NCBI GenBank assembly: GCA_018268935.1
Contig: JAFDVS010000044.1
Location: forward strand, 1-64,000
From: Acidobacteriota bacterium
GTDB lineage: Bacteria > Acidobacteriota > Terriglobia > Bryobacterales > Bryobacteraceae
DNA length: 64,000 nucleotides
Direction: 5' to 3'
Shown here one piece after another: positions 46,346 to 55,728 of this stretch. The number at the start of each line of letters is the position of its first letter. Position 1 is the stretch's first letter. The position numbers and the translations under genes are program-made. A model generated the notes under the pieces. It had not been told where the DNA came from. It did no database searches and saw nothing but the letters and a program-made list of their open reading frames with translations.

Positions 46346-47700
46346 GATTGCTTCTCCGCAATGCGTCCGGCCCAATAGCGATAAAACGGGATGCCCAGCG
46401 CGATGAACGCCAGCCCGATCAGCGACTGCACGGTCGCGGTAATCAGCGTATTGAGCAGAATCGCCGACATCAAAAGAATGAATAGCCCCGTCAGCACAGG
46501 ATAGCCCCACACACGGTAGGGCCTCTCGGCCTGGGGCAGTCTGCGCCGCAGCAGCAACACGGCGGTTGCGTTCAGCGTATAGAAGATACAAAGAGCGAAC
46601 ACGGCATAGTCGGTGAGCCGGTCATAGTTGCCGGAAAGCGCCAGCAACGCGACCCAGCCGCCCACCAGCAGCGCCGCGCGCACGGGCACGCTGGTCTTTG
46701 GCGACAACTGCGCGAACCAGCGGAAGAACAGCCCGTCGGAAGCCATTGCATAGGGAATGCGCATCGTAGTGGCGATGCCTGCATATAGTGCGCCGAACGA
46801 AGATACCGTCAGGCACGCGGCCACCGCGCGCACCGCCGTATCGCCCAGGAAACGCCGCAACGCCTCGGTCGCCACCGAAGACGACAGCGGCACGCTGGCA
46901 ATCTGCGTCGGCGTCAGCGCGAAGAAATAGGACGCATTGGCGAACACATACACACCGCCCACCACCAGCGTGGCCAGCAGAAACGCGCGCGGAATATTGC
47001 GTCCCGGCTCGCGAATCTCTTCCACCATCGGTGTCAGGTTCGCCCAGCCCTGATAGCCCCATAACGCGCCGAGCATCGCCGCGCCGAATCCGGCCAGGCC
47101 CCCGCGGGCCTGTTCCGCCACGCCCGCGCATACACCGCCGTCATTCGACATCGCATAGTGCATCCAGTTGCCATCGGCCAGCAGAAACGCAGCCACGCCC
47201 ACACCCGCCACAAGCGTAACCTTCACTACAGTGAACACCGACATGATCACGCCAGTCGAAGTCACCTTCAGAAAATTGAGCGCCGTCATCAGGCAGACCA
47301 TCGTCACTGACACTAAGCCCAGCTTGCCTTCCAGCAGCTTTCCACCGGTGACGATGTTCAGGAAGATGGCCGTGCTCACTGCCTGCGCCGCATGCGCCGC
47401 GGTGCGGGAAACCAGAATCGAAGTCCAGCCATACAGAAAGCCCGCCAGCCGTCCATAGCAGGTGCGCAGAAACACATACTCCCCGCCTGCCTTCGGCATC
47501 ATCGCCGCCAGTTCCGCGTAGCTCAGCGCGCCCGCCACCACAAGAAATCCAGCCAGCACCCACACAAACAGCACCGCCCCAGGAGTATCCACATTGCACG
47601 TCATCACACGCGCCTTGAGAAACACGCCGGTGCCAATCATGTTGGCGATATTGACCGATGCGGAGCCGGTGAGCCCCAGCCCGCGAACCAGTTTCGACAT
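46342..47700 (-). CDS. APC-family amino acid permease
   Basis: Encodes 452 residues with about twelve hydrophobic segments. The start SKLVRGLGLTGSASVNIANMIGTGVFL carries the GTG/A substrate loop typical of the APC superfamily, and segments such as AGALSYAELAAMMPKAGGEYVFLRTCYG are characteristic of the LAT/serine-threonine exchanger-like group. Substrate is not predicted. It overlaps the downstream hydrolase gene by 4 nt. Confidence 0.88.
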   Translation of the reverse strand: MSKLVRGLGLTGSASVNIANMIGTGVFLKARVMTCNVDTPGAVLFVWVLAGFLVVAGALSYAELAAMMPKAGGEYVFLRTCYGRLAGFLYGWTSILVSRTAAHAAQAVSTAIFLNIVTGGKLLEGKLGLVSVTMVCLMTALNFLKVTSTGVIMSVFTVVKVTLVAGVGVAAFLLADGNWMHYAMSNDGGVCAGVAEQARGGLAGFGAAMLGALWGYQGWANLTPMVEEIREPGRNIPRAFLLATLVVGGVYVFANASYFFALTPTQIASVPLSSSVATEALRRFLGDTAVRAVAACLTVSSFGALYAGIATTMRIPYAMASDGLFFRWFAQLSPKTSVPVRAALLVGGWVALLALSGNYDRLTDYAVFALCIFYTLNATAVLLLRRRLPQAERPYRVWGYPVLTGLFILLMSAILLNTLITATVQSLIGLAFIALGIPFYRYWAGRIAEKQS

Positions 47701-47771
47701 TAGGGAATCAGTATAGCGGGCTACACTATCGCTGGACTATTTTTCTCACCTGCAAAAAACAGTTCTCAGGT

Positions 47772-47777
47772 TATAAT
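47772..47777 (+). promoter_or_regulatory. Probable -10 element for the peroxiredoxin gene
   Basis: TATAAT 20 nt before the start codon, with no convincing -35 at the expected distance. The intergenic DNA around it is AT-rich for this genome. Confidence 0.4.
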
Positions 47778-47797
47778 CACGGGACTGGGAAAATTCC

Positions 47798-48457
47798 ATG
47801 TCACTACGAATCAACTCGATTGCTCCCGATTTTACTGCTGAGACCACGCAGGGCACCATCCAGTTCCACGAATGGATCGGAGATGGATACGCGATTTTGT
47901 TCTCGCACCCGAAAGATTTCACCCCGGTTTGCACCACTGAACTCGGCTTCATGGCCGGGCTGAAGCCGGAATTCGACAAGCGCAACTGCAAGATCATCGG
48001 CCTCAGCGTTGACCCCGTCACCAACCATGGCAAGTGGGCCGCCGATATCGAAGAAACGCAGGGCCACAAAGTCACCTACCCGATGATCGGCGACACCGAA
48101 CTCAAGGTTGCCAAGCTCTACGACATGCTGCCCGAGGAAGCCGGCGACAGTTGCGAAGGCCGCACCGCCGCCGACAACGCTACCGTGCGCACCGTCTTCA
48201 TCATCGGCCCCGACAAGAAAGTAAAGCTCATGCTTTCCTATCCGATGAGCACCGGGCGCAACTTCAGCGAGATTCTGCGCGCTCTCGATTCCATTCAGCT
48301 CACCGCGAAGCACAACGTAGCCACGCCTGTGAACTGGCAGAACGGCCAGGATGTCATCATCCCTCCCGCCGTCTCCGACGAAGCGGCGAAAGCCAAGTTC
48401 CCCGGCGGCTGGAAGACCCTCAAGCCCTATCTCCGCGTCGTGTCTCAGCCCGAATAG
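47798..48457 (+). CDS. 1-Cys peroxiredoxin (Prx6-type)
   Basis: Encodes 219 residues. The peroxidatic Cys45 is in HPKDFTPVCTTEL, and the Prx6-type block LSVDPVTNHGKWAADIEE and the C-terminal extension from about residue 165 set it apart from short AhpC forms. The second Cys used by 2-Cys members for the resolving step is absent in the usual place. The enzyme reduces hydrogen peroxide and organic hydroperoxides, using glutathione or another thiol. Divergent from the APC gene. Monocistronic, with a kinase gene starting 45 nt after its stop. Confidence 0.92.
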   Translation: MSLRINSIAPDFTAETTQGTIQFHEWIGDGYAILFSHPKDFTPVCTTELGFMAGLKPEFDKRNCKIIGLSVDPVTNHGKWAADIEETQGHKVTYPMIGDTELKVAKLYDMLPEEAGDSCEGRTAADNATVRTVFIIGPDKKVKLMLSYPMSTGRNFSEILRALDSIQLTAKHNVATPVNWQNGQDVIIPPAVSDEAAKAKFPGGWKTLKPYLRVVSQPE

Positions 48458-48502
48458 CAGCCCGCCCCTGCCCCACCATTGCTTCTGCTAAGGTGAGGGC
48501 GA

Positions 48503-50965
48503 ATGCAGACGCAGCGTTTTGGCCCCTACGAAGTGGTTGGGCTGATCGGCAGCGGCGGCATGGGCAGCGTGTACCTTGCCGAGCGTGCTGATAAGCAGTT
48601 CGCCAGGCGCGTCGCTGTCAAAGTTCTGGATGTTACCGGCGCCGCGCCGCACATCCTCCAGCGCTTTCTGGCCGAACAACAGACGCTGGTCACCCTGGAC
48701 CATCCGAACATCGTCAAGCTGCTCGATGGCGGAATCACCGCCGAAGGGCAGCCTTACTACATCATGGATTACGTCGAGGGCACGCCCCTCGATGAATATG
48801 TGAAACGCATCAATCCCAGCCTCTCCACCAGGCTGGGATTGTTTTTGCAGCTCTGCGATGCCGTTGCCTTCGCTCATCGCAGCCTCATCGTGCACCGCGA
48901 CATCAAGCCGCGCAACGTTCTCATCACCCCGATGGGCGTTCCGAAACTGCTCGACTTCGGCATCGCCAAACTGCTGCGCCCGCAGCCGGCCGGCGATGCC
49001 ACCGTGAGTACTCGCCATTTCTCGGCCCTGACGCTCGAATATGCCAGCCCCGAACAGATCCGGCACGCACCGGTCACCACCGCGGTGGATGTGTACGCGC
49101 TCGGCGTGGTGCTATACGAACTGCTCAGCGGCCGGTGGCCCTATTCCATCGATTCCAAAAACGATGTCGCCGTTGCCTATGCCATCTGTCACGCCGAGCC
49201 CGAGCCGTTGCGCATCAATCCGGACTTGGATGCGATTGCCGCCAAGGCCATGCGCAAGCATCCCGAAGAGCGCTATGCGTCGGTGCAGGATCTGGCCGAC
49301 GACGTGCGGCGCCATCTCACCCAGCGCCCGGTGCGAGCCCGCCGCCGGTCGCTCCGCTACCGGGTGGGGAAGCTGGTGCTACGCCATCGCGGAGCCTTCA
49401 CCGCCGGAGCTCTCGCGGTTGCCGCCGCACTGGCAGGAGTGGTGGGCGTGGTGCGCCAATCGCGTCTCGCCGAGCAGCAGCGCTCGCTCGCCGCCATGCG
49501 CTTTGAAGGATTGCGCGAATTGCTTGGCGCATTCCTCTTCGATGTGCATGACGACATCCGCGATCTGCCAGGCTCCGCGCCTGCCCGTGCGCTGATCATC
49601 GGCAAAGCCTCCAGCTATCTGCAATGGCTCTCCGCGCAGGCAGGCGCCGATGTTTCGCTCCAACTCGATCTGGCCGATGCTTACCTCAAACTCGGCGCTG
49701 CACTCGGCGATCCCTACGAAATGAATCTCGGCCGCACCCGCGAAGGGCTCGATGCCATCGAGAAAGGCCGCGTCATCGCGAGGCAGGTGCTGGCGCGCGA
49801 ACCCGGCAATGCTCGCGCGAAGCGCTACGCCGCACTTGCCGACTACCGCCGCCAGAACGTTCTCGTCTCACAGCACCAATCGAAGGAAGCAATGCAACTG
49901 GCGCAATCGTCCACCGCGGTGTTCCGCAAGCTGGCCGAGTCCAACCCGCGCAGCGTCGAGGCCCAACTCGACCTGGCTCAGGGCATCGAAGCCGTAGCCG
50001 ACCTCGAAGCGTCAGGCCGCAATTGCGACGCGGCCATGCGTTCCCTGCATGACGCCATCGGCCAGATGCGTGCCGTGCTCCGCCTCGATCCACAGCACTT
50101 CCGCGCCAGCCGCGCCCTCATCGTGTTGCGCATGAAGCTGGCCGATCAGTACCGCAACGCTGGCAACGCACCCATGGCGCAAACCACGTATCAGTTGGCC
50201 GCCGAGGATCTGGAGAAACTGGAAGCAGTGTCGCCGCGTCCATCCCTCCGCCGCCTCGAGGCGTTGCTCAAGGCCCGCACCGGCCACCTGCTGTTCGAAC
50301 TGAAGCAATATCCGCGCGCGCTGGAAATCTACGCCGGCCAGGTGCACATCCTCGAAGCCCTGGCCGCGCTCGATGAAAACGATCCCCGAGCCCAGTTCGA
50401 TCTCTGCGCCGCATTGCGCAATATCGCCGAAACCTCGTGGTTTCTTGAACGCAATGACGATGCCCTCCAAAACTCGCGCCGCGGCGCGGAAATCCTGGAG
50501 AAGTTGGCGCGCAGAGATCCCGCCAATACCGTGGCCGCGGAACGCTACGGCCAGATGCTTCTCGAAACGGGCTACTACTACTCGCTGGTCACACGCGCCG
50601 CCGAAGCGCGGCAATACTCCGAACGCGGCCTTGCCGTGCTGGCCGCACTGGTGAAAAAGCCCGAGGCCAGCGCCCATGCGCTGCATACCTACGCCGAATG
50701 GCTGCTCCAAGCCGAGCCGCCCGCATTGCGCAATCCCGCTGCCGCGCTGCCCTACGCCGAACAGGCCGTCGCCCGCACCGGCGGCGCCGATTTCGCCTTC
50801 GTGGATACGCTCAGCAAGGCGCACGCCGCTGCCGGCAACGTCGCCCGTGCCATCGCGTTGGTGGAAGAAGCAATGCGCAAAATCCCGCCCAACGTGCAAA
50901 CGCACCAGCGCGCCGTCTTCGAAAATCGCCTTGCGCAGTACCGCCGGCTCGCCCCGAAGCCGTAA
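48503..50965 (+). CDS. Membrane Ser/Thr protein kinase with TPR-like region
   Basis: Encodes 820 residues. Kinase motifs: IGSGGMGSVYLAE (15-27), Lys40, HRD 131-133, DFG 151-153 and EYASPEQI. The catalytic loop reads HRDIKPRN, with Arg where Gly or Ser is usual. A membrane helix lies at about 295-315 (AGALAVAAALAGVVGVV). The rest is a TPR-like helical region that opens with FLFDVHDDIRDLPGS, nearly the same block as in the kinase at 30754-33195. Likely a sensor kinase of the PknB type. It precedes the DUF1553 gene by 22 nt but is probably separately regulated. Confidence 0.9.
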   Translation: MQTQRFGPYEVVGLIGSGGMGSVYLAERADKQFARRVAVKVLDVTGAAPHILQRFLAEQQTLVTLDHPNIVKLLDGGITAEGQPYYIMDYVEGTPLDEYVKRINPSLSTRLGLFLQLCDAVAFAHRSLIVHRDIKPRNVLITPMGVPKLLDFGIAKLLRPQPAGDATVSTRHFSALTLEYASPEQIRHAPVTTAVDVYALGVVLYELLSGRWPYSIDSKNDVAVAYAICHAEPEPLRINPDLDAIAAKAMRKHPEERYASVQDLADDVRRHLTQRPVRARRRSLRYRVGKLVLRHRGAFTAGALAVAAALAGVVGVVRQSRLAEQQRSLAAMRFEGLRELLGAFLFDVHDDIRDLPGSAPARALIIGKASSYLQWLSAQAGADVSLQLDLADAYLKLGAALGDPYEMNLGRTREGLDAIEKGRVIARQVLAREPGNARAKRYAALADYRRQNVLVSQHQSKEAMQLAQSSTAVFRKLAESNPRSVEAQLDLAQGIEAVADLEASGRNCDAAMRSLHDAIGQMRAVLRLDPQHFRASRALIVLRMKLADQYRNAGNAPMAQTTYQLAAEDLEKLEAVSPRPSLRRLEALLKARTGHLLFELKQYPRALEIYAGQVHILEALAALDENDPRAQFDLCAALRNIAETSWFLERNDDALQNSRRGAEILEKLARRDPANTVAAERYGQMLLETGYYYSLVTRAAEARQYSERGLAVLAALVKKPEASAHALHTYAEWLLQAEPPALRNPAAALPYAEQAVARTGGADFAFVDTLSKAHAAAGNVARAIALVEEAMRKIPPNVQTHQRAVFENRLAQYRRLAPKP

Positions 50966-50987
50966 ACATCGCCCGGCGATTGATAGA

Positions 50988-53651
50988 ATGTCTCCCATGC
51001 GTCTGCCTCTAATGCTTGTGGCTTGCTTGTCCACGGCTGCCGCCCAGCAGGATGCCGAGTTCTTCGAAACGAAGATTCGTCCGCTGCTCGCAGCCAATTG
51101 CTATTCCTGCCACACGCAAACCGCGATGGGCGGATTGCGCCTCGATTCGAAAGAAGCCGCCATGGCGGGGGGCAAGTCCGGCCCAGTCATCGTTCCCGGC
51201 AATCCGGCGGGCAGCGTACTCATCCAGGCCGTGCGCCGCACGCACGCGTCGTTGAAGATGCCTCCCACAGCTCCACTCAAAGCCTCCGAAGTCGCCTTGC
51301 TCGAAGCATGGGTGAAAGGCGGCGCAGTGTTCCCCGAATCGAAAGCCCCCGTAAACAACGGTGGCAAAGCGTTCACCATCACCCCGGAACACCGCAAATT
51401 CTGGAGCTTCCAGCCGCTTTCCGCACCCAAGCCGCCGCAGGTCAAAGACGCCGCCTGGGTGAGGACGGGCGTCGATGCTTTCATCCTGGCCAAACTCCGC
51501 GAAAACAAACTGGAGCCCAATCCATCGGCGAATCGCACCGCGCTGCTGCGCCGCGTGACACTCGATCTCACTGGCCTTCCGCCCACACCGGAAGAAGCCG
51601 AAGCATTCCGCAACGACAAATCTCCCGATGCTTTCGCCAAAGTGGTGGACCGCCTGCTTGCCTCGCCGCACTACGGCGAACGCTGGGCGCGCCACTGGCT
51701 CGATCTTGCCCGCTATTCCGATGGCCTGCTGGCCGCGGGCGTGGACACGCCGCTGCCCAACGCCTTCCGCTACCGCGATTGGGTTGTCGATGCCTTCAAC
51801 AACGACATGCCCTACAACACGTTCGTGAAAGCGCAAATCGCGGCTGACCTGCTGCCCGAACAGGGCCGTGCGGCGCTGCTGCCCGGGCTCGGCTTTCAAG
51901 CCATTTCCACCAGCGCCAACGATCAGGTGGACGTCACAACGAAAGTGTTCCTCGGCATGACCGTGGGCTGCGCGCAGTGCCACGATCACAAATACGACCC
52001 CATCCCCACGCGTGATTACTACTCGCTGCTCGGCATCTTCCGCAGCAGCGCCTCCAACCAGCATCCGCTCGTTTCCGACGCCGAAGCCAAAGCCTTTGAA
52101 GCGCAAAAGAAGAAGGTGGATGCGCAGAAAGAACTGATCAACGATTTCATTTCCGATCAGCAGAAACTGCTCGCCGACATGCTGGCGCGCCACACGGCCA
52201 ACTACATCATCGCCGCATGGAAGCAGATGCAGGGCCAGACGCCGGACAAAACCGGCCTCGATGAGGAAACCCTGAAGCGCTGGATCGACTACCTCAAGAG
52301 CCGCGACAAAGAGCACCCCTACATGAAGGAACTCTACGCCGTGCTCGATGCCAAACCCACCGAAGAGCAGGTGCGCGAAGCGGCGCGTAAATACCAGGCC
52401 TTCGTCATTGAGCTGTTCGATGACTCAAAGGAAGTCGACGACAAGAACTACGTCGCCTTCGGAGGCAAGAAGGGCATGAAGGACGAGCGCACGCGCCAGT
52501 ACACGAACATCGTCTCGCTGCCCGTGCTGAAGTTCTACCAGTGGCGCGAACTCGCCTCCGGCCCCTACAACATCGATGGCTTCCGTGCTCCCGCCGGCAT
52601 CTACTACTACTCGGCAAAGGAACTGGACCGCTGGATGGGCGGCTTCGCCAAGACACACCTCGAAACGCTCCGCGCCGAATTGAAAGCGCTCGAAGCGCAG
52701 TTGCCGCCGCAGTATCCCTTCCTGCACACGATGAAAGAAGGCGCAAAGCCCGCCGACGTGAAAGTCGCTCTCCGCGGCGATCCGAAAACACCCGGCGAAG
52801 TGGCGCCGCGCCAGTTCCTCTCCGTGCTGTGTGAAGGCGAAGCCGAACACTTCGCCAAGGGCAGCGGCCGCCTGCAACTGGCCGAGGCCATCGCCGCTCA
52901 TCCGCTCGCCGCGCGTGTCATCGTCAATCGCCTCTGGCAACATCATTTTGGTGCAGGGCTGGTGCGCACGCCATCGAACTTCGGCCAGATGGGCGAACGC
53001 CCCACGCATCCGGAACTGCTCGATTACCTGGCGCAAAAGCTCATTGACTCGAATTACTCGCTGAAGGCGGTGCAGCGCGAAATCCTGCTTTCCAGCACCT
53101 ATGCGCTATCCTCGGCGAATCAGACCACGGCCTCGCAGGTGGATCCCGCCAATCGTCTGCTGTGGCGGGCCAACGCGCAGCCGCGCCTCGATATGGAGTC
53201 CCTGCGCGACTCCGTACTGGCCGTGAGCGGCAAACTCGACAAAGCGCGCGGCGGCGCTCCGCAGCCATTGACGGACACCAACCAGCGGCGCTCGCTTTAT
53301 CTCACCGTCAGCCGCACACGGCTCGACACCACCATGTCGCTGTTCGATTTCCCCGACCCCAATGCCACCACCGAAGAGCGGCCCACCACCATCGGCCCGC
53401 TGCAAGGCCTGTTCTTCCTCAACAGCCAGTTCATCTCGGCGCAGGCCAAAGCGCTGGCCGCGCGCGTGGAGCAGGAAGGCGGCGCCGAAGCTCCGGGGCG
53501 CATTCGCAAAGCCTACGCGCTGCTGTTCAATCGCGAGCCCGATGCCGACGAGCTACGTCTTGGCATAGAATATACGGCAAAGGGTACAACGGGCTGGCCT
53601 CAGTATTTGCAGGTCCTACTGGGCTCTGGCGAGTTTACTTCCGTCCCTTAA
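50988..53651 (+). CDS. PSCyt1-DUF1549-DUF1553 secreted cytochrome-like protein
   Basis: Encodes 887 residues with a signal peptide (LPLMLVACLSTAAAQ); ATGs at 50988 and 50997 are both possible. A cytochrome-like PSCyt1 segment holds the heme motif CYSCH (Cys38, Cys41, His42) and MPPTAPL. The PSCyt2/DUF1549 domain follows (GERWARHWLDLARYSD and GCAQCHDHKYDPI with a second CxxCH), and a C-terminal PSD1/DUF1553 domain closes (PHPLAARVIVNRLWQHHFG and RPTHPELLDYLA). This trio with DUF1501 is common in Planctomycetes, Verrucomicrobia and Acidobacteria; its biochemical role is not established. The DUF1501 gene follows by 13 nt. Confidence 0.88.
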   Translation: MSPMRLPLMLVACLSTAAAQQDAEFFETKIRPLLAANCYSCHTQTAMGGLRLDSKEAAMAGGKSGPVIVPGNPAGSVLIQAVRRTHASLKMPPTAPLKASEVALLEAWVKGGAVFPESKAPVNNGGKAFTITPEHRKFWSFQPLSAPKPPQVKDAAWVRTGVDAFILAKLRENKLEPNPSANRTALLRRVTLDLTGLPPTPEEAEAFRNDKSPDAFAKVVDRLLASPHYGERWARHWLDLARYSDGLLAAGVDTPLPNAFRYRDWVVDAFNNDMPYNTFVKAQIAADLLPEQGRAALLPGLGFQAISTSANDQVDVTTKVFLGMTVGCAQCHDHKYDPIPTRDYYSLLGIFRSSASNQHPLVSDAEAKAFEAQKKKVDAQKELINDFISDQQKLLADMLARHTANYIIAAWKQMQGQTPDKTGLDEETLKRWIDYLKSRDKEHPYMKELYAVLDAKPTEEQVREAARKYQAFVIELFDDSKEVDDKNYVAFGGKKGMKDERTRQYTNIVSLPVLKFYQWRELASGPYNIDGFRAPAGIYYYSAKELDRWMGGFAKTHLETLRAELKALEAQLPPQYPFLHTMKEGAKPADVKVALRGDPKTPGEVAPRQFLSVLCEGEAEHFAKGSGRLQLAEAIAAHPLAARVIVNRLWQHHFGAGLVRTPSNFGQMGERPTHPELLDYLAQKLIDSNYSLKAVQREILLSSTYALSSANQTTASQVDPANRLLWRANAQPRLDMESLRDSVLAVSGKLDKARGGAPQPLTDTNQRRSLYLTVSRTRLDTTMSLFDFPDPNATTEERPTTIGPLQGLFFLNSQFISAQAKALAARVEQEGGAEAPGRIRKAYALLFNREPDADELRLGIEYTAKGTTGWPQYLQVLLGSGEFTSVP

Positions 53652-53664
53652 TCTGGAGATCCAC

Positions 53665-55032
53665 ATGACTCGGCGCGAATGGCTGCACACACTGGGAGCG
53701 GGTTTTGGAATGGCCGGCTTGCAAGGCACGCTGCAAGGCGCGGTCAATCCCATGGCTCCGAAGGCTCCGCACTTCCCGGCCAAGGCGAAGCACGTCATCT
53801 TCCTGTTTCTCAATGGCGGCATCTCCCAGGTAGACACCTTCGATCCCAAACCGGCGCTGGCCAAATTCGATGGCACTCCCATGCCCGGCCCGAAGATCAA
53901 GACCGACCGCGCCTCGGGCAGCCTGATGCGTTCGCCCTGGGAATTCCGCAAGCACGGACAAAGCGGCATCGAAGTCAGCGAGATCTTCCCCAACGTGGCG
54001 CGCAACATCGACAGCTTCACCGTCGTCCGCTCCATGTATGCCGACACCGGCAACCACGGCCCGTCGCTGCAATTGATGAATTGCGGCCACCAGTTGCCCG
54101 GACGCCCTTCCATGGGCGCGTGGATCACCTACGGCCTCGGCACCGAGAATCAGAATCTGCCCGGCTTCGTCGTGCTCTGCCCCGGCTTCCCCGTGCTCGG
54201 CAGTTCGCTCTGGTCGAACGGCTACATGCCGTCGCTCTATCAGGGCGTGCACATCCAGAACTCGGCCATCGAGCCCGAAAAGCTCATCCATCACCTGCGC
54301 AACACGGAGCTTTCCTCCGACGAACAGCGCCGCCAGCTCTCGCTGCTGGAACAGTTGAATCGCAAGTACCTCGCGCGCACCGGCGCCGATTCGCAACTGG
54401 AAGGCGCGGTGCAATCCATGGAGTCCGCCTATCGCCTGCAGGCCGAAGCCACCGATGTGTTCGACATCCGCAAGGAGCCGGAAAAGATCCGCTCCCGCTA
54501 CGACATCTCCGATTTCGGACGCGGCTGTCTGCTCGCTCTGCGCATGATCGAAAAAGGCGTGCGTATGGTCCAGGTTTATTACGGCAACGGCCAGCCCTGG
54601 GACAACCACGACGACATCCGTGTCCATGCCAAGCTCGCCCAGAAAGTCGACAGCCCGATCGCGGCGCTCATTGAGGATCTGAAAGCCCGCGGCCTGTTCG
54701 ATGAAACCATCGTCATCATCGGCAGCGAATTCGGACGCACGCCGATGATCCAGAACAGCGGCCTCGAAAAGCTCGGCTGCGGCCGCGATCATAATGTTCC
54801 CGGCTTCACTTACCTGCTGGCCGGCGGCGGCTTCAAACAAGGTTTCACCTACGGCGCCACCGACGACTTCGGATTCAAAGCCGTGGAGAACAAGGTGCAT
54901 GTCCACGACCTGCATGCCACCATTCTTCAGCAGCTCGGCTTCGATCACCTCAAGCTCACCTACCGCCACGCGGGCCGCGATTTCCGCCTGACCGACGTGC
55001 ATGGCAACGTGGTGAAGGACCTCATCGCGTAG
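53665..55032 (+). CDS. DUF1501 family protein (sulfatase-fold)
   Basis: Encodes 455 residues with a twin-arginine-like signal (TRREWLHTLGAGFGMAGLQG). Blocks such as FLFLNGGISQVDTFDPKP, GYMPSLYQGVHIQN, FGRGCLLALRMIEKGVRMVQVYYGNG, and IIGSEFGRTPM-IQ with DHN in GRDHNVPGF match DUF1501, which has the alkaline phosphatase/sulfatase-type fold. The RR signal suggests export in the folded state. Coupled to the DUF1553 gene, with which it probably forms a surface complex. Function unknown. Confidence 0.9.
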   Translation: MTRREWLHTLGAGFGMAGLQGTLQGAVNPMAPKAPHFPAKAKHVIFLFLNGGISQVDTFDPKPALAKFDGTPMPGPKIKTDRASGSLMRSPWEFRKHGQSGIEVSEIFPNVARNIDSFTVVRSMYADTGNHGPSLQLMNCGHQLPGRPSMGAWITYGLGTENQNLPGFVVLCPGFPVLGSSLWSNGYMPSLYQGVHIQNSAIEPEKLIHHLRNTELSSDEQRRQLSLLEQLNRKYLARTGADSQLEGAVQSMESAYRLQAEATDVFDIRKEPEKIRSRYDISDFGRGCLLALRMIEKGVRMVQVYYGNGQPWDNHDDIRVHAKLAQKVDSPIAALIEDLKARGLFDETIVIIGSEFGRTPMIQNSGLEKLGCGRDHNVPGFTYLLAGGGFKQGFTYGATDDFGFKAVENKVHVHDLHATILQQLGFDHLKLTYRHAGRDFRLTDVHGNVVKDLIA

Positions 55033-55305
55033 TTACTGGATAGCGCCGGGCCCTGTCAAAAACTCTCTGCGCCAGTTGAACCACAAATGCCCGTCCGTGG
55101 TAACCCTGGAATTCGGCATTACTCCAACAAAAACCGACCGTTGCATCCCAGCATTTCTTCTGTTAGTGTTCTTTGCGGGAATGGTAAAGGTTTTACCCTA
55201 GAGACCCGATATGTATCTGTGTCTGGCGTGGAGGCCTACCGCGCCAAACCCGGTAACCCGTTGAAGGCTGCCAGGTAATTCAGAAAAGAAGGATGGCCCG
55301 AAACC
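55033..55305 (+). other. 273-bp region before the DksA/TraR gene
   Basis: The largest gap in the window. It contains a weak promoter-like pair (TTGCAT 55141-55146, 17-nt spacer, TAGTGT 55164-55169) and a short hairpin from GGTAAAGG/TTTTACC near 55182-55198. The later CAAACCCGGTAACCCG stretch could fold but matches no riboswitch that I know. A 63-codon frame at 55087-55278 looks non-coding. Confidence 0.35.
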
Positions 55306-55725
55306 ATGAAATCCAATCGCGCCCCCGCACCAGCCCCCAACAATGGAGCCTTCAACCCCAACCTCTTCCGCCGCATGCTCGAAGAGAAGCGCCAGGAGCT
55401 CAACATCACCCTCGGCCTATTGAAATTCGATAGCATCGCCAGCGCCGGGCGGGTCAACGAAGAGGATCAGGCCCAGATGTCGCACGACGAGTTCATCAGC
55501 CTCAGCCGCAATAAACAGGATTATCAGGCGCTGCGTCTGGTGAATGAGGCGCTCGACAGGGTGGAGGCCGGAGATTACGGCGTCTGCCAGCGCTGTGAGG
55601 AGCCCATCTCCCCACGGCGGCTCGAGGTTCTCCCCTGGGCCAAGTATTGTGTCCGTTGCCAGGAACGCATCGCCGAACGCGCCCAGGAAGAAGACGACGT
55701 CCCCACTCTCACCGCAAGCTGGTAA
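55306..55725 (+). CDS. DksA/TraR-type zinc-finger protein
   Basis: Encodes 139 residues. An N-terminal charged helical region (FRRMLEEKRQELNITLGLL, then ASAGRVNEEDQAQMSHDEF) precedes the C4 zinc finger CQRCEEPISPRRLEVLPWAKYCVRCQ. It has the layout of DksA/TraR proteins that bind RNA polymerase through its secondary channel and shift promoter use in the stringent response. An AAAAGAAGG ribosome site lies upstream. Convergent with the amidase gene, with 3 nt between the two stops. A more general YteA/DksA-like role cannot be ruled out. Confidence 0.88.
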   Translation: MKSNRAPAPAPNNGAFNPNLFRRMLEEKRQELNITLGLLKFDSIASAGRVNEEDQAQMSHDEFISLSRNKQDYQALRLVNEALDRVEAGDYGVCQRCEEPISPRRLEVLPWAKYCVRCQERIAERAQEEDDVPTLTASW

Positions 55726-55728
55726 ACG

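Noticed and set aside
55087..55278. Frame of 63 codons in the DksA leader
   Set aside because: No ribosome site, no signal or motif, and unusual composition; better treated as leader DNA.
55170..55290. Possible cyclic-di-GMP or other riboswitch
   Set aside because: The GCCAAACC segment is suggestive, but the conserved partner segments and pairing of known classes are missing.
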